Shown: positions 1 to 7,296 of the stretch, one piece after another
Position numbering within the stretch: the first letter of the stretch is position 1
Layout of the letters: each line of letters starts with the position of its first letter
NCBI GenBank assembly: GCA_043721235.1
Contig: JAYSRE010000248.1
Location: 1-17,787, forward strand
Length of the DNA: 17,787 nucleotides
Reading direction: 5' to 3'
DNA from: JAAFIP01 sp043721235
GTDB taxonomy: Bacteria > Pseudomonadota > Gammaproteobacteria > Burkholderiales > Burkholderiaceae_C
Notes under the pieces: model-generated
Databases searched by the model: none
What the model saw: only the letters and a program-made list of their open reading frames with translations
Told to the model about the DNA's origin: nothing
Made by a program: the position numbers and the translations under genes

Positions 1-756
1 CTGCTGCTGACGGGCCGCGTGCAGTGGGCTCGGCTGGCTGGTGAGCCTGCTGACCACCCTGCGCACAGCATTACATCGCTCAGTGGCTTTGATGTATCAG
101 GTGCCAGTGGCGCTGCATTGGGCGACTTGCACGACAGCATGACGGCCGTGGTGGCCGACGAGCGCAGGCGCATAGCCCAAGATATTCACGACGGGGTGGG
201 CTCACAGCTGGTAGGCTTGATCGCCAGCTTGGACACCAGCTTGCCTCTGAACCGACGTATTGTGCTGGGCCTGGAGCGTTGCTTGCTGGATTTAAAAATC
301 ACAGTAGACAACGTAGAAGGCAGCGACGACAGCGATACCAATATTTTTGATGCCTTGGGGCGCATGCGTTACCGCTTCCAGCCTTCTTTGACCCGTGCAG
401 GCATGCGCATGGTGTGGAAGGTGGATGTGGCTGGCCCGCTGATGGCGGTGCGACCGTCGCAGCTGGTGCATTTGGTCAGAATTGTGCAAGAAAGTTTGGC
501 CAATGTGCTGCTGCATTCTGAGGCCAACATCGTGCGCTTGGTCTGCCGCTACGAAGACCAGCCCAACCCCCACATGCTGCTAGAAGTGTTTGACAACGGC
601 AAAGGCATGGGGCAGCGCGTGCCTGATGAATGGGTGGGCAAAGGCTTGTCGGGCATGAAAGAGCGTGCGCAGCGCATAGGTGCGCAACTGGTGATCGGTA
701 CCAAGGCGGGCGTAGGAACCCGTGTGCGGCTGATTTTGCCGCTGGCTGCGGGCTAA
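1..756 (+). CDS. Sensor histidine kinase, NarX/LiaS-type (5' end outside window)
   Basis: C-terminal part of a two-component sensor kinase that would autophosphorylate on His and pass the phosphate to a response regulator not in this window. The frame is open from base 1, so the gene starts upstream; a GTG at 19 is only an internal candidate start. Numbering from that GTG, a HisKA_3 dimerisation/phosphoacceptor helix carries ERRRIAQDIHDGVGSQL with the acceptor His at 57. The HATPase_c domain follows: N box ESLANVLLHSEA, G1 box VFDNGKGMG, G2 box GKGLSGMKERAQRIG, ending GVGTRVRLILPL. This arrangement is typical of the NarX/DesK class. The sensory and membrane part is missing from view, so the signal cannot be stated. 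Its stop overlaps the stop of the convergent oxidoreductase gene by three bases. Confidence 0.9.
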   Translation: MLLTGRVQWARLAGEPADHPAHSITSLSGFDVSGASGAALGDLHDSMTAVVADERRRIAQDIHDGVGSQLVGLIASLDTSLPLNRRIVLGLERCLLDLKITVDNVEGSDDSDTNIFDALGRMRYRFQPSLTRAGMRMVWKVDVAGPLMAVRPSQLVHLVRIVQESLANVLLHSEANIVRLVCRYEDQPNPHMLLEVFDNGKGMGQRVPDEWVGKGLSGMKERAQRIGAQLVIGTKAGVGTRVRLILPLAAG

Positions 757-2090
757 AAGCGTGATAGTGCTGTCTGCGCTGGTGTGCTTGCACGCAGCGC
801 CTGCGCGCAGGCGTAGCCGCTGGCCCAAGCCCATTGAAAGTTGTAGCCGCCTAACCAGCCAGTAACGTCGACCACTTCGCCAATAAAGTACAGGCCGGGG
901 GATTTTTGACTTTCCATGGTTTGGCCAGACAGTTCTCGGGTGTCCACACCGCCTGCGGTGACCTCGGCTTTTTTGTAGCCTTCGCTACCGCTGGGGGTGA
1001 TCTGCCAGCTGCGCAGGCTATCGGCCAGACTGTCCAAGGCTTTGTCAGAGGCTTCGTTGACTGGGCGCTGCCAGGCGGCATCGCGCGCGGCCCAGGTGTC
1101 GGCCAGGCGGGCTGGGAAGGGGGCCTCGGGTGTGGACAGGGCACCTGCTAGCTCGTTGGCAATGAGCTTGCGGGAGCGGGCCTTGGCGCTGCGCAAAGCG
1201 GCGGCTATGTCGTGGCTGGGCCGCAGGTTGATGGTGATGGGGTTGTGCGCGGCCCAGTAGCTGGAGATTTGCAGCACAGCAGGGCCAGACAGGCCGCGGT
1301 GGGTGAAGAGCAGGTCTTCGTTGAATTCGCCTTTATTTGTAGCTTTGCCTGCACCACTTAGGGTTGTTTTGTTGTTGTTTTTGCTATCACCTGTACTAAT
1401 GTGCACTGGCAGTGACAAACCTGCCAGCGGCACAAACGGCAGCCACTGCGTTTCGTCAAAAGTAAGCGGCACCAAGGCCGGGCGTAGCGGCACTATGCGG
1501 TGGCCAAACTGCTGGGCTAGGCGTTGACCAAAGTCGGTAGCGCCAATTTTGGGAATACTTAAACCACCGGTGGCGATGACCACATTGGCAGCATGTATGG
1601 TTCCCCTGTCACTCTTAATTTCATAGCTGCTTATAGAGCATTTCCTCGGGCCAGAGGCCGAATTAGCTTCGATAAACTCAACTGAGTGTACTTGGCATGG
1701 CTGCCAGCGCTCAACCCCACCGGCAGTGCATTCAGCCAGCAGCATGGTGATCAAATCCTCTGCCGAATGGTCACAAAACAACTGGCCTTTGTGCTTTTCG
1801 TGCCACGCAATGCTGTGCCGGTGCATGAGTGCCAAAAAGTCTTGTGGTGTGTAACGCGACAGCGCGCTGCGGCAAAAGCGGGGGTTCTCTGATATGAAAT
1901 GCTTATCAGGGGCGCGCACGTCTAATTCACGGTTGGTAAAGTTGGCCCGCCCGCCGCCAGAGATACGAATTTTCTCGGCCACTTTAGCGTAGTGGTCAAC
2001 CAGCAAAACCTTCAACCCACGCTGACCAGCAACTCCCGCACAAAACAAACCCGCTGCGCCAGCGCCGATGATGACTACGTCGTAATGCAT
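753..2090 (-). CDS. NAD(P)/FAD-dependent oxidoreductase, BaiN/YhiN (HI0933) family
   Basis: Flavoprotein of 445 aa. I chose the ATG at 2090 because MHYDVVIIGAGAAGLF begins directly with the Rossmann beta-strand; 12 codons of open frame upstream look non-coding. The FAD-binding GxGxxG lies at residues 9-14, followed by the family signature ISGGGRANFTN (43-53), the inner ATGG motif with SIPKIGATDFG (173-188), RGLSGPAVLQISSYW (265-279) and the C-terminal FIGEVVDVTGWLGGYN segment. The reaction of most members is unknown; some reduce C=C bonds in bile-acid or related metabolism. Two stretches look foreign to the fold: residues 147-163 are encoded by a copy of the dispersed GCCCAAGG-type repeat, and 234-255 are an Asn/Lys/Thr/Gly-rich insert. 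Both keep the frame. Family assignment is firm; substrate is unknown. Confidence 0.9.
   Translation of the reverse strand: MHYDVVIIGAGAAGLFCAGVAGQRGLKVLLVDHYAKVAEKIRISGGGRANFTNRELDVRAPDKHFISENPRFCRSALSRYTPQDFLALMHRHSIAWHEKHKGQLFCDHSAEDLITMLLAECTAGGVERWQPCQVHSVEFIEANSASGPRKCSISSYEIKSDRGTIHAANVVIATGGLSIPKIGATDFGQRLAQQFGHRIVPLRPALVPLTFDETQWLPFVPLAGLSLPVHISTGDSKNNNKTTLSGAGKATNKGEFNEDLLFTHRGLSGPAVLQISSYWAAHNPITINLRPSHDIAAALRSAKARSRKLIANELAGALSTPEAPFPARLADTWAARDAAWQRPVNEASDKALDSLADSLRSWQITPSGSEGYKKAEVTAGGVDTRELSGQTMESQKSPGLYFIGEVVDVTGWLGGYNFQWAWASGYACAQALRASTPAQTALSRF
1610..1652 (-). repeat. Dispersed repeat copy R1, inside the FAD oxidoreductase gene
   Basis: Minus-strand sequence beginning GGCCCGAGGAAATGCT and continuing to AGCAGCTATGAAAT matches the core of the six-copy repeat (consensus start GCCCAAGGAAATGCT, then AGCTAT). 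It is the most diverged copy: the core has CGAGG for CAAGG and the terminal ATAG half is degraded. It is read in frame as part of residues 147-163 of the host protein, in a different reading frame from copies R3 and R5. Confidence 0.6.
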
Positions 2091-2141
2091 GGTGTTTATG
2101 GTGGCTCGGTCAAAAAATCCCCGCATCCCGCATTGGTAAGC

Positions 2142-3263
2142 TCAAGCCTTCCAGGTAAACGGAAACTTAAACTGCCTGAAAAATCCATTGGGCACATAGT
2201 CGCCTTTAACCCCGTACTGCGCAGGCCAGATTTTGTCGCTTTTGGCTGCCGTGCCAAACAGGTAGTCTAAAAACGCATAGTGTGCTGCGTAGTTGGTGTC
2301 CAAGGCTTCTTTGTCTTGGCTGTGGTGCCAGTGGTGAAAGTTGGGGGTGACAATGATGTAGCGCAGCGGCCCTAAGCGCACGTTCACATTGCAGTGGTTA
2401 AACACGGCTTGAAAGCCCACCACCACGATGTACATGTCGATCACTTCTTTGCTAAAGCCCAGTACAAAGATAATGCCCAGCACCAAGGTGCGGGTGAGCA
2501 CCAGCTCTAAGATGTGCTGGCGCGAGCCTGCCAGCCAGTCCATGAACTTGCTGCTGTGGTGCACCGCGTGCAGCCGCCATAGCCAGGTCTCATGGTAGGC
2601 GCGGTGGGTCCAGTACTGCACCAGGTCAGCGGCCAAAATAATCAGCAGCAGTTCAAACACAAACGGCAGGTTTTGAATCCACGCTTGCAGTTCGTTCTTT
2701 ACTGCCCAGCCAAACGCTTTGTGCACCACCAGGTTGGTAGCCAGTAGCACAAAGCCCACAATCATGTGGTTGACAATAAAGTGGTGAAAGTCGGTTTGCC
2801 ATTCGGGCCGAAACACTGGCTGCTTTTTGCGGTGCGGGAATAGCTTTTCAATGAAGATAAAAATCAGCGATGAGCCGAGCAAGTCCAGGATAAACCAGTC
2901 TAGGCCAATGTAGGGCGTATGGTCGGCAAAGTCATTGACAGGCACCTTATGGCCGCCTAAAAACGCCGTAAGCGCTACCAGTGCAAAGGCCGCGGTGCTA
3001 AGCCAGCGTGCGCGGCCAAAAATAATGTTGACCAAACTAATACCGCCTGCAATGGCCAGCGCAGTGAGCATGAGCTTGCGAATAACTTCCACGTTATAGC
3101 TTTGGCGCAGCTGTGGGGTGGTGAGGTATTCAGGGAAGTGAAACGCCAGCACGCCCAGAAAGCACAAAATGCCCAGGCTCAGCGCAATAATGCCGCTGAT
3201 CAGCCCGTGGCCCCTTTTCAGCTCGCCATGGCCTTCGGTCAGTTGGTTAAGTTTTTCTAGCAT
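2142..3263 (-). CDS. Sterol desaturase / fatty acid hydroxylase superfamily membrane protein
   Basis: Integral membrane di-iron oxygenase-like protein of 373 aa. Hydrophobic segments are seen near 22-40, 65-82, 90-103, 119-138, 163-180 and 200-215, with more around 255-290. The histidine clusters expected for the non-haem di-iron site are HRAYH (220-224), HAVHH (232-236) and HHWHH (310-314), with extra FHH at 159-161 and NHCN at 289-292. Family members use O2 to hydroxylate or desaturate sterols, fatty acids, carotenoids or alkyl-glycerol ethers. Nothing in the neighbourhood identifies the substrate. The gene follows the oxidoreductase gene on the same strand by transcription order (it is upstream, with a 51-bp gap), so the two could be co-transcribed. 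No convincing Shine-Dalgarno is seen before the ATG at 3263. Confidence 0.88.
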   Translation of the reverse strand: MLEKLNQLTEGHGELKRGHGLISGIIALSLGILCFLGVLAFHFPEYLTTPQLRQSYNVEVIRKLMLTALAIAGGISLVNIIFGRARWLSTAAFALVALTAFLGGHKVPVNDFADHTPYIGLDWFILDLLGSSLIFIFIEKLFPHRKKQPVFRPEWQTDFHHFIVNHMIVGFVLLATNLVVHKAFGWAVKNELQAWIQNLPFVFELLLIILAADLVQYWTHRAYHETWLWRLHAVHHSSKFMDWLAGSRQHILELVLTRTLVLGIIFVLGFSKEVIDMYIVVVGFQAVFNHCNVNVRLGPLRYIIVTPNFHHWHHSQDKEALDTNYAAHYAFLDYLFGTAAKSDKIWPAQYGVKGDYVPNGFFRQFKFPFTWKA

Positions 3264-3343
3264 GTGGTTTGCGCAGTAAAGCCTGTTAAAAATAGGTTTA
3301 AGCCAAGTGTAGCCTGCCTGTGTCTGCTGTTAGGACGTGTAAT

Positions 3344-3637
3344 ATGGCTTCTGATATGAAAAACCGCACACTTACAGCTGCATTGTCGCCCGAAGATATT
3401 TCCCGCGTGATTGAAATGGCCTGGGAAGACCGCACTGCGTTTGAGGCCATCGAGGTGCAGTTTGGCCTGAACGAGTCGGCTGTGGTAGCGCTGATGCGCA
3501 CGCAGATGAAGCTGGGTTCTTTCAAAATGTGGCGCAAGCGCATGAAGGGCCGCATCACCAAACATGAGGCGCTGCGGCCAGCTGAAATGAACGATGCCAA
3601 ACGTCATAAAGCAGCGCACCGCATTGCGCAGCGGTAG
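3344..3637 (+). CDS. DUF2805 / TIGR03643 family small protein
   Basis: Small basic protein of 97 aa from the ATG at 3344. This start has an AGGA eight bases upstream; the frame also has a GTG at 3320 and a second ATG at 3356. The sequence LSPEDISRVIEMAWEDR followed by FEAIEVQFGLNESAVVALMR reads as a helix-turn-helix-like region, then a basic tail with MWRKRMKGRITKH. This matches my memory of the TIGR03643/DUF2805 family, whose function is unknown. The HTH-like fold and Arg/Lys tail are compatible with nucleic-acid binding, which is inference only. It is divergent from the sterol-desaturase-like gene and convergent with cobA. Its TAG stop lies in the terminal bases of repeat copy R2. Confidence 0.85.
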   Translation: MASDMKNRTLTAALSPEDISRVIEMAWEDRTAFEAIEVQFGLNESAVVALMRTQMKLGSFKMWRKRMKGRITKHEALRPAEMNDAKRHKAAHRIAQR

Positions 3638-3691
3638 TGCTATTTTAAGTATAGCAAACTGTTTAGCATTTCCTTGGGCGATAGGGCTAAA
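3634..3691 (-). repeat. Dispersed repeat copy R2, convergent gap between DUF2805 gene and cobA
   Basis: Minus-strand copy running TTTAGCCCTATCGCCC, AAGGAAATGCTAAACAG, then GCTAT-ACTTAAA-ATAGC, ending in CACTACC. The GCTAT/ATAGC pair is a perfect 5-bp stem. The 5' end lies two bases beyond the cobA stop codon, and the 3' end contains the TAG stop of the DUF2805 gene, so the repeat occupies nearly the whole 56-bp intergenic space. Confidence 0.8.
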
Positions 3692-3693
3692 CA

Positions 3694-4509
3694 CTATCTC
3701 ACCCGGAGCTGACCAAGTCCAACATCCTCAGACACTTCAGCAGCTCCTAAAGCTGCCAACCCCCGCAGCACATTGCCCACCACTATCACACTAGGGCTGG
3801 GCAATTGCGCTTGGTCAATTGTGCTGCGCAGGTTGGCCAAGGTCGTCACGGCGTGGCGCTGGGTGGGCAGGCTGGCGTTGTGGATGATGGCTACTGGCGT
3901 GTCAAACGGCAAGCCCAACAACAGGCTATCTTGAATGTGTTGCGAACCACTCACACCCATGTAAATCACCAAGGTCAGCTTGGCTTGCGCTGCCGTGGCG
4001 GCCAGCAAAGGCCAGTCGGTGCCAGCGTCTCCCGGTTTGGCGTGGCCGGTAATGAAAACTACGCCATGTGCATGGTCGCGGTGGGTGAGCGGTATGTTCA
4101 GCGAGGTCAGTGCGGCCAAGCCCGAGGTGATGCCGTTGACCACATGGGCCTGGACGCCCGCAGCATGCAAGGCTTCAATTTCTTCGCCGCCCCGGCCAAA
4201 AATGAACGGGTCGCCACCTTTGAGGCGCACCACAGTTTCGCCTTCGCGGGCGGCCATCGCCATCAGCTTTTCAATGAAGGCTTGCGGCGTGCTTTTGCAG
4301 CCGCCGCGTTTGCCGACGTGCACAATGCGGGCGCTGGGCTGGGCGTGTTGCAGCACGGCTTCATTGACCAGGTCGTCTACCAAAATAACGGTGGCCGAGG
4401 CAATTGCTTTCACCGCTTTGAGCGTGAGCAGGTCTGGGTCGCCAGGGCCCGCGCCGACCAGCAGCACTTTGCCTAGGGTTTTGTTGCTGTTTAAATTAAG
4501 GTTATACAT
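3694..4509 (-). CDS. cobA: Uroporphyrinogen-III C-methyltransferase (SUMT)
   Basis: S-adenosylmethionine-dependent enzyme of 271 aa that methylates uroporphyrinogen III at C2 and C7 to give precorrin-2, the entry to siroheme and cobalamin. Motifs are the SAM-site loop GAGPGDPDLLTLKA near the N-terminus, VGKRGG, the family signature VRLKGGDPFIFGRGGEE near residues 93-109, and GITSGLAA. There is no N-terminal CysG dehydrogenase/chelatase part, so this is a stand-alone SUMT; the later siroheme steps must be encoded elsewhere. I chose the ATG at 4509, which overlaps the ybiB stop by eight bases; a GTG at 4524 is an alternative. The overlap implies translational coupling. As last gene of the nitrate/nitrite cluster it would supply the siroheme of NirB. 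Confidence 0.95.
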   Translation of the reverse strand: MYNLNLNSNKTLGKVLLVGAGPGDPDLLTLKAVKAIASATVILVDDLVNEAVLQHAQPSARIVHVGKRGGCKSTPQAFIEKLMAMAAREGETVVRLKGGDPFIFGRGGEEIEALHAAGVQAHVVNGITSGLAALTSLNIPLTHRDHAHGVVFITGHAKPGDAGTDWPLLAATAAQAKLTLVIYMGVSGSQHIQDSLLLGLPFDTPVAIIHNASLPTQRHAVTTLANLRSTIDQAQLPSPSVIVVGNVLRGLAALGAAEVSEDVGLGQLRVR

Positions 4510-5497
4510 CTTGTTGTAAGACACTGTTGGGGCCTTTCGCTGGTACGCTTTTGATTTGCTCTACCAGTTGCAAGATGTGTTCCACTTGCAGCGCTATCGG
4601 CATGGGTATGGGTTTGTGGCCCAGTAACACGTCGTGGATGTACTGTGCAGTGCTGTCTGCATCAATGGCTTTGGGCAGGTCGGGCAGGGTGGCTAGCGTG
4701 CCTGCTTGCGCTGCGTGCAGCACGCTGTGCAGACCCTGCACAAAGCCGTCCATTTGCGGTGCACGGCGGGCATCGGCTACGGCCTCGCCTTCGGTGCCAC
4801 GCAGCAGCATAGCGTGGCCGCATGTGAGCTGCAGCGTGGCGGTCATGCTGTGCAAATATTCGGGGTGGGTGTAACTGGTGACCACCAAAGCCTGGGCACT
4901 GGTGGTGGGGTTCATCAGCTTTACCAAGCTGTGCGCACTGTTGCGCAGGCCTACGGCCCGGCGCACGTCCAGCAGGCGCTTGATGGCGGGGCTTAGCGCC
5001 TCGGTTGCGGCGAAGTACAGCTCACCATGCGCTATTGAATGCGTAGCTGCCTGTGTAACATTTCCTTGGGCCAGTAGCCTATTTTGCTTTAAAAATACAG
5101 CTTCCAGTACGCTGTGGCTGCTAATGCGGCTGTCTTCGGTGGTGCAGCCGTGCAGCAGCACGCCAAAACCGTGCGCGGCACCCTCGCGTGCCAGCAAGGC
5201 CCCCAGCAGGGGGGTTAGCACGGGCAGGCGGCGTGCGCCGTTGTAGCTTGGAATCACCACCACCGGGCCTTGCACGGGCAGTTTGGCCAGCCGTGCGTGT
5301 ACTGCGTCTAAAAAGCCGGCCATTTCTTCTGGCGTTTCGCCTTTGATGCGCATGGCCAGGCAAAAGCCACCTATTTCTAGGTCGGTTACATGGCCGTCTA
5401 GCACCTGGCCCATCAAATCTGCCGCCTGCGCGCGCTCTAGTGGGCGTGCGCCGTCTTTGCCGCGGCCTATTTCTTTGATGTATTTTGCTATGCCCAT
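4502..5497 (-). CDS. ybiB: YbiB-type protein (TrpD-like fold, nucleic-acid-binding family)
   Basis: Protein of 331 aa from the ATG at 5497 (MGIAKYIKEIGRGKDGARPL); 36 further open codons upstream look non-coding. It resembles anthranilate phosphoribosyltransferase (TrpD) in its N-terminal helical domain (LMGQVLDGHVTDLEIGGF, MRIKGETPEEMAGFLDAV) and in VIPSYNGARRLPVLTPLLGA, where the TrpD glycine-rich phosphoribosyl loop is altered. The E. coli homologue YbiB binds nucleic acids and is not a TrpD enzyme. Many betaproteobacteria keep this gene in the nitrate-assimilation cluster next to nasA and cobA, which I recall rather than see. Residues about 138-157 are encoded by repeat copy R3. It lies 53 bp after the protease gene and overlaps cobA, so it probably belongs to the same transcript. 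Confidence 0.85.
   Translation of the reverse strand: MGIAKYIKEIGRGKDGARPLERAQAADLMGQVLDGHVTDLEIGGFCLAMRIKGETPEEMAGFLDAVHARLAKLPVQGPVVVIPSYNGARRLPVLTPLLGALLAREGAAHGFGVLLHGCTTEDSRISSHSVLEAVFLKQNRLLAQGNVTQAATHSIAHGELYFAATEALSPAIKRLLDVRRAVGLRNSAHSLVKLMNPTTSAQALVVTSYTHPEYLHSMTATLQLTCGHAMLLRGTEGEAVADARRAPQMDGFVQGLHSVLHAAQAGTLATLPDLPKAIDADSTAQYIHDVLLGHKPIPMPIALQVEHILQLVEQIKSVPAKGPNSVLQQDV
5030..5072 (-). repeat. Dispersed repeat copy R3, inside ybiB
   Basis: Minus-strand GGCCCAAGGAAATG, then TTACACAGGCAGCTA and CAATAGCG, matches the repeat consensus across its length, including CAG where copies R4 and R6 have TAG. It is read in the same frame as the tsaD copy R5, giving the peptide AQGNVTQAATHSIAHG. 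Confidence 0.7.
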
Positions 5498-5550
5498 GCG
5501 GCGTATTGTCGCCCAGGGCTCATGACTTTGGGTGATGTGCTTATGGCACG

Positions 5551-7131
5551 CTATTGCTGCACAGCAGGCTTGGCGGCTGCGGTGTCGGTGGTTTTGCGTG
5601 TCCACAGGTCCAGCAGATCCGTCGATGCTTGGTACCTGATGCCGTTGTCGATCAAAATTTCTTCTGTAGCGGCCAGCACTTTTTTATGCGGCAGCACGAT
5701 GGACTCTCCTGCGCGCTGGTCAAATTTAATGACCACCAGCTCGTCTTGCAGGTCGCGCAGCATTTCTACCATGTGGCGCAGGCTGCGCACAGGCACGTCG
5801 TTGATGGAGTACACCACCGAGCCAAAGCGGTTGTCATAACCGGTAATCAAGCGGTGCGGAAAAAACGGTGCGCTGACCACCACCAGGTCTTCGCGGCTGG
5901 CATCGGGCTCGTCAGCCACGCGGGTTACCAGTGGCTGGGCATTAAAGGCATAGCTGTTCAGCGTGCCCGCATTGCTGTTAAAAAAGCCTCTGAATTCCCA
6001 AGTAGCCCGCGAAAAAACCATAGGGCCATACACAAAGTACGAGGGGTAAGTACCATTGAGTGCGCCCACCAAGCGCGGCCTGCTGACAGTGACGGGCACT
6101 TCAATGTCCAACGCCTTGCCACCGCGCACCACGGTCAGAGGCACCTTGCCATCTTTAGCCACCTTTTGCACATGGTACTGAAACTGCACGTTCACGTCGT
6201 TGGTTAAGCGCACAAAGCCTTGGTTGTCCAGCGCGGTGGTGCCAATGCGGGTGATGATATCCCACACTTTCAGTGGATAGCTTGCCTCGGGCGAGGCCGG
6301 GCGCTGCACCACCATGCCGCGTACCGTGCTGTCCACCTTTAAAAAGCTGCGCAGTGAGGGGTTTTCTAAGGTTTGCAGGTCGTCAAACATCGCCGGCTTG
6401 CCATCGTATTTGCCGTCGGCAATGTCAGTTAAAAACAGCTCCACTTCTTCGTTGGGAATGATGTAGCCAATGTTTTGTGCGCTGTTAACCATCCCAAACG
6501 CCACGCCAATCATTTTGTCGTCTGCAAACACCGGGCCACCACTGTTGCCAGGGTTAATGGCCGCGTCAATTTGTATGCGCAGCCCCGCTGTGGGAAAGTT
6601 ATACGACACGTATTCAATGCGCGAGACAATGCCCTTGGTGATCGACAGCGAGTTGCCTCCCAGCGGGTAGCCGTAGGCCAATACTGCGTCTTTCACCTCG
6701 GGCAGCACGCTGGCGCGCACGGGCGGGGTGCGGGTGGCGAAAAAGCTGGGGTCTTCCAGTTCTAGCACTGCCAGGTCGATGCCGCGCGCAATCGCCACTA
6801 CGCGCGCGGCCATGCGGTCGCCGCCCTCTTTAGCCCGCACTTCGACTTTGCTGGCATAGTTAACAACGTGGGCGTTGGTCAGTATGCGGTTGCCTTCAAT
6901 CACTACGCCGGAGCCCGTAGATTCGGTGGGCGCAGCCTTGTTCCACGGGCGGTACAGGTCAGGTTGGCGGGCAGTGCTGAAAATGCGCACTACCGCGCTT
7001 TCCAGCTGGGCTGTGCGGCTGGTTTTGGGTGCTGTTTGCGCTGCGGCTGAAAAAGCAATCGACCCGCAGACAATTAAGGCCATGCTTACAAGAAGGCCTG
7101 GTACGAGGTGGGGCTTTAAAAAGTGTTTCAT
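5551..7131 (-). CDS. Exported S1C trypsin-like serine protease with PDZ-like region
   Basis: Protein of 526 aa from the ATG at 7131. The N-terminus has a basic start, a hydrophobic stretch (9-30) and a likely signal-peptidase site near AFSAAAQ, so the enzyme is probably periplasmic. The chymotrypsin-fold catalytic triad is visible: His88 in ILTNAHVV, Asp119 in RGIDLAVLEL, Ser197 in INPGNSGGP, with GSGVVIEG ahead. After residue 230 a PDZ-like region carries GMVVQRP and YPLKVWDIITRIG; a second, less clear PDZ-like part lies near the C-terminus (GSVVYSINDVPV). The long C-terminal part is more like the bacterial and plant Deg9 type than classical DegP. It lies between nasA and ybiB on the same strand, but its 165-bp upstream gap could hold its own promoter. 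A role in nitrate metabolism is not shown by sequence. Confidence 0.9.
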   Translation of the reverse strand: MKHFLKPHLVPGLLVSMALIVCGSIAFSAAAQTAPKTSRTAQLESAVVRIFSTARQPDLYRPWNKAAPTESTGSGVVIEGNRILTNAHVVNYASKVEVRAKEGGDRMAARVVAIARGIDLAVLELEDPSFFATRTPPVRASVLPEVKDAVLAYGYPLGGNSLSITKGIVSRIEYVSYNFPTAGLRIQIDAAINPGNSGGPVFADDKMIGVAFGMVNSAQNIGYIIPNEEVELFLTDIADGKYDGKPAMFDDLQTLENPSLRSFLKVDSTVRGMVVQRPASPEASYPLKVWDIITRIGTTALDNQGFVRLTNDVNVQFQYHVQKVAKDGKVPLTVVRGGKALDIEVPVTVSRPRLVGALNGTYPSYFVYGPMVFSRATWEFRGFFNSNAGTLNSYAFNAQPLVTRVADEPDASREDLVVVSAPFFPHRLITGYDNRFGSVVYSINDVPVRSLRHMVEMLRDLQDELVVIKFDQRAGESIVLPHKKVLAATEEILIDNGIRYQASTDLLDLWTRKTTDTAAAKPAVQQ

Positions 7132-7177
7132 ACAAAGTTTGCAAATGCAATAAATGAGGTTACATGGCACAACGTAG

Positions 7178-7211
7178 CTTACCAAAGCTTACCTCGTTTT
7201 ACCTTGGTAAG
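7178..7211. promoter_or_regulatory. Inverted repeat with CTTACC motifs upstream of the protease gene
   Basis: Arms CTTACCAAAG (7178-7187) and CCTTGGTAAG (7202-7211) form an inverted repeat with nine of ten bases paired and a 14-base centre. Further CTTACC/TTTACC motifs occur at 7188 and 7197 and again near 7240. There is no run of T, so it is not a classical intrinsic terminator. The position, 47 bases or more upstream of the protease ATG and past the nasA stop, fits an operator or an RNA structure between two genes. The rest of the 7132-7296 gap shows no other clear signal. Confidence 0.4.
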
Positions 7212-7296
7212 GTGGGGCGGTGCGTGTAACAGTTCGGCCTGCTTACCTTAGGTTGTATGGGCAGCCAAGCCTGAATCGTTTCGTATGGTTTAGCTT

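Noticed and set aside
3805..4476. Open frame of 223 codons on the plus strand opposite cobA
   Set aside because: It is an antisense shadow; the minus strand carries all SUMT motifs and the plus translation has no recognisable family features.
7178..7211. Intrinsic terminator after nasA
   Set aside because: The stem is A/T-rich and is not followed by a T-run on the transcribed strand.
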